Below are positions 5,348 to 6,650 of a DNA stretch of 6,650 nt, in pieces. Under the pieces are notes generated by a model. The model did no database searches. It was not told the DNA's origin and saw nothing but the letters and a program-made list of their open reading frames with translations. The stretch is taken from contig CAMSEX010000068.1 in assembly GCA_947057875.1 (NCBI GenBank), positions 1-6,650 on the forward strand, read 5' to 3'. The position numbers were made by a program, and so were the translations under genes. The stretch comes from an uncultured Clostridium sp. Lineage in GTDB: Bacteria; Bacillota; Clostridia; TANB77; CAG-508. Each line of letters starts with the position of its first letter. The stretch's first letter is position 1.

Positions 5348-6424
5348 TTATTTCACATATTCATTAAGCGGTTTAAGTTTTGCTTGTAAGTCGCCCATTC
5401 GGTCAGTTGGCACATAACCAGCTTCACTATTGATAACATCAGGCAAACGATTTACAATGGTTGCGCAGGTAAGTTCCACAGTGGCTGGCTTTTCAACAAC
5501 AATCGTAGTTGTTGGCTCGCCTTCAACAGTCCAAATATTTTTGTCAAACTCATTTGGAGCATATACTTTTCCGATACATTCTGATTCAATAGTAATTCCT
5601 TCTTGTGTTTGACTTGTTACGACAGCACTCATACCAGTGGCGTCTCCTGCTTTGACAGTCATGTCTAGTGTGCTAGAAAAAATGTCTTCTGAATGGGTTT
5701 GTGGCACACATTTTTGTGTCTGAGAAGTAATCGTCAAGCCTAGTTTTTCGGCTAGCCAGCCGTTGACATTCCACATATAAGAAGGCAAATACTCGCCTGC
5801 ATTAATTACTTTTTGCCTTTCTTCGTTGCTGATTTTATCAGCAGAAGCGATTTCTTTGTCAAAATCTGCCATATTTAATCCAGCACCATGTGCTTTTGCC
5901 AGAGCAATTCCATAGTCTTCTACATTATAACTAGAACTACCTTTGATTTTTGTTATTTTCTGCGTAGAGCCAGTAATCGAAGTAATAAGCTGTCCCCAAT
6001 AAATGTCTTGATAGCCGCTTCCAGTAATTGTGCAGTTATTTTTCTTAGCTAGTTCATCTAGTTTTTTCGTTAAATTTGGATTTGAATTTAATGGGAAAAA
6101 TGCTTCCTCGCAAGTTGTAATGGCGTTAATGCCAAGTTCTGCACATAACATAAGTGGTTCTTCGACATCATTTAGCAAACTCATAGTTGTCACAATAGCA
6201 ATGTCTGGTTTGGTTTCTTGTAAAATAGTTTTTGCGTTTTTGGCGTCGCTTACAATAATGCCTTTTTTTTCTGTGTTCATGATTTCTCCAATATCTTTGC
6301 CGATTACAGCAGGGTTTACATCAACTGCGCCGACAATTTCGGCATCTTTTTCATAAACATAACGCATGGTATATACGGACATTTTTCCAGTTCCATATTG
6401 AAATACTTTCAATTTTCTTTCCAT
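5348..6424 (-). CDS. NAD(P)-dependent amine dehydrogenase, 2,4-diaminopentanoate dehydrogenase-like
   Basis: This 358-residue cytosolic oxidoreductase has a DapB-type N-terminal Rossmann domain. The dinucleotide loop is QYGTGKM (9-15), and the acidic residue ending the second strand is D35 in GAVDVNP, which favours NAD over NADP (inference). The remainder, with TTCEEAFFP, GSGYQDIYWG, SSYNVEDYG, YMWNVNGW, GDATGMSAVV, ESECIGKVYAP and EGEPTTTIVV, is typical of clostridial 2,4-diaminopentanoate dehydrogenases. That enzyme oxidatively deaminates (2R,4S)-2,4-diaminopentanoate to 2-amino-4-oxopentanoate in ornithine fermentation. No other ornithine-fermentation gene (orr, oraS/E, ortA/B) is in the window, so the substrate could differ. 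The start is set by AAAGGAGG (minus strand, 6430-6437), 5 bases before the ATG. I see no convincing promoter on this strand. Its GC content is clearly above that of the flanking genes, which fits either high expression or transfer. Confidence 0.82.
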   Translation of the reverse strand: MERKLKVFQYGTGKMSVYTMRYVYEKDAEIVGAVDVNPAVIGKDIGEIMNTEKKGIIVSDAKNAKTILQETKPDIAIVTTMSLLNDVEEPLMLCAELGINAITTCEEAFFPLNSNPNLTKKLDELAKKNNCTITGSGYQDIYWGQLITSITGSTQKITKIKGSSSYNVEDYGIALAKAHGAGLNMADFDKEIASADKISNEERQKVINAGEYLPSYMWNVNGWLAEKLGLTITSQTQKCVPQTHSEDIFSSTLDMTVKAGDATGMSAVVTSQTQEGITIESECIGKVYAPNEFDKNIWTVEGEPTTTIVVEKPATVELTCATIVNRLPDVINSEAGYVPTDRMGDLQAKLKPLNEYVK

Positions 6425-6531
6425 AAAAACCTCCTTTGATATAATAAATAATAGTTTTTACAAAAATTTTAAAATTATGATGGAAAAGATTTTTTGAAAA
6501 TAAAAAAATTGTAAAATATTTACATAAAGTA

Positions 6532-6593
6532 TTGCAATTGTGTTTTTTGTGTGGTATAATATAATAAAATGGTGTAAAGTATGAATAGGAGGA
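6532..6593 (+). promoter_or_regulatory. Strong promoter and RBS for the gene cut at the right edge
   Basis: TTGCAA (6532-6537), a 17-bp spacer and TATAAT (6555-6560), with TGG before the -10 as an extended element, form a strong sigma-A promoter. It diverges from the dehydrogenase gene. AGGAGGA (6587-6593) is the ribosome binding site for the ATG at 6603. The 178-bp region between the two starts otherwise holds only AT-rich sequence. Confidence 0.8.
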
Positions 6594-6602
6594 AAACTTT
6601 TT

Positions 6603-6630
6603 ATGGATAAAATAGAGATAGAGAGATACA
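6603..6630 (+). CDS. Start of an unidentified gene (3'-truncated at contig end)
   Basis: An ATG with a good ribosome binding site 9 bases upstream begins a frame encoding MDKIEIERY before the genomic sequence stops. The frame stays open to 6650, but the last codons (IGRASC) come from adapter sequence and must not be counted. Nine or ten residues are too few to name a product. The strong divergent promoter supports a real gene. Confidence 0.6.
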
Positions 6631-6650
6631 AGATCGGAAGAGCGTCGTGT
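6631..6650. other. Illumina TruSeq adapter remnant (artefact)
   Basis: AGATCGGAAGAGCGTCGTGT is identical over all 20 bases to the start of the standard TruSeq adapter read-through sequence. It is not genomic: untrimmed adapter was assembled onto the contig end. The true junction is at 6630/6631, give or take a base. Confidence 0.97.

Overview
This window looks like a short draft contig from a low-GC member of the Bacillota (Firmicutes), plausibly an uncultured gut Clostridia- or Bacilli-type organism. The evidence is a very AT-rich base composition, strong AAGGAGG-type ribosome binding sites, sigma-A promoters with TTGACA/TATAAT elements, short intergenic gaps, and Firmicutes-type families (YtrA-type GntR, VanZ, membrane-bound XRE regulator). 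All stops seen are TAA except one TAG, and tryptophan is TGG. The last 20 bases exactly match an Illumina TruSeq adapter, so the right edge is an assembly artefact and genomic sequence ends near 6630.

Layout: (1) 3-734 (+) is the C-terminal part of a 1-deoxyxylulose-5-phosphate synthase (DXS)-like transketolase, cut by the left edge. (2) 786-1295 (+) is a VanZ-family membrane protein with its own extended -10 promoter, followed by a terminator and a second long AT-rich hairpin. (3) 1444-3343 (+) is a tight three-gene operon: YtrA-type GntR repressor, ABC ATPase and ABC-2 permease. A tandem ACTGTATAT repeat and palindrome overlie the -10 box. (4) 3446-4999 (+) is a large membrane-anchored XRE/HTH regulator with a long C-terminal coiled coil. 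Upstream lies an array of CAACC half-sites spaced exactly 21 bp apart. (5) 5007-5302 (+) is a compact promoter-to-terminator unit with a possible 70-residue protein whose frame runs through the terminator. (6) 5348-6424 (-) is an NAD(P)-dependent dehydrogenase of the 2,4-diaminopentanoate dehydrogenase type, visibly richer in GC than its neighbours. (7) 6532-6630 (+) is a strong promoter, a ribosome binding site and the first codons of a gene lost at the contig end.

How the genes may work together: VanZ, the GntR-ABC operon and the membrane-bound XRE protein together suggest a cell-envelope stress or antimicrobial-response neighbourhood, with two regulators that each probably control their own transcription. 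This is inferred from context; nothing in the sequence names a substrate. The DXS-like protein and the amine dehydrogenase are metabolic genes with no evident link to the rest. The most unusual points are the DXS-like protein, which lacks several residues that bind the DXS substrate, the 21-bp-phased operator array, the one-piece membrane regulator and the small unidentified transcription unit.
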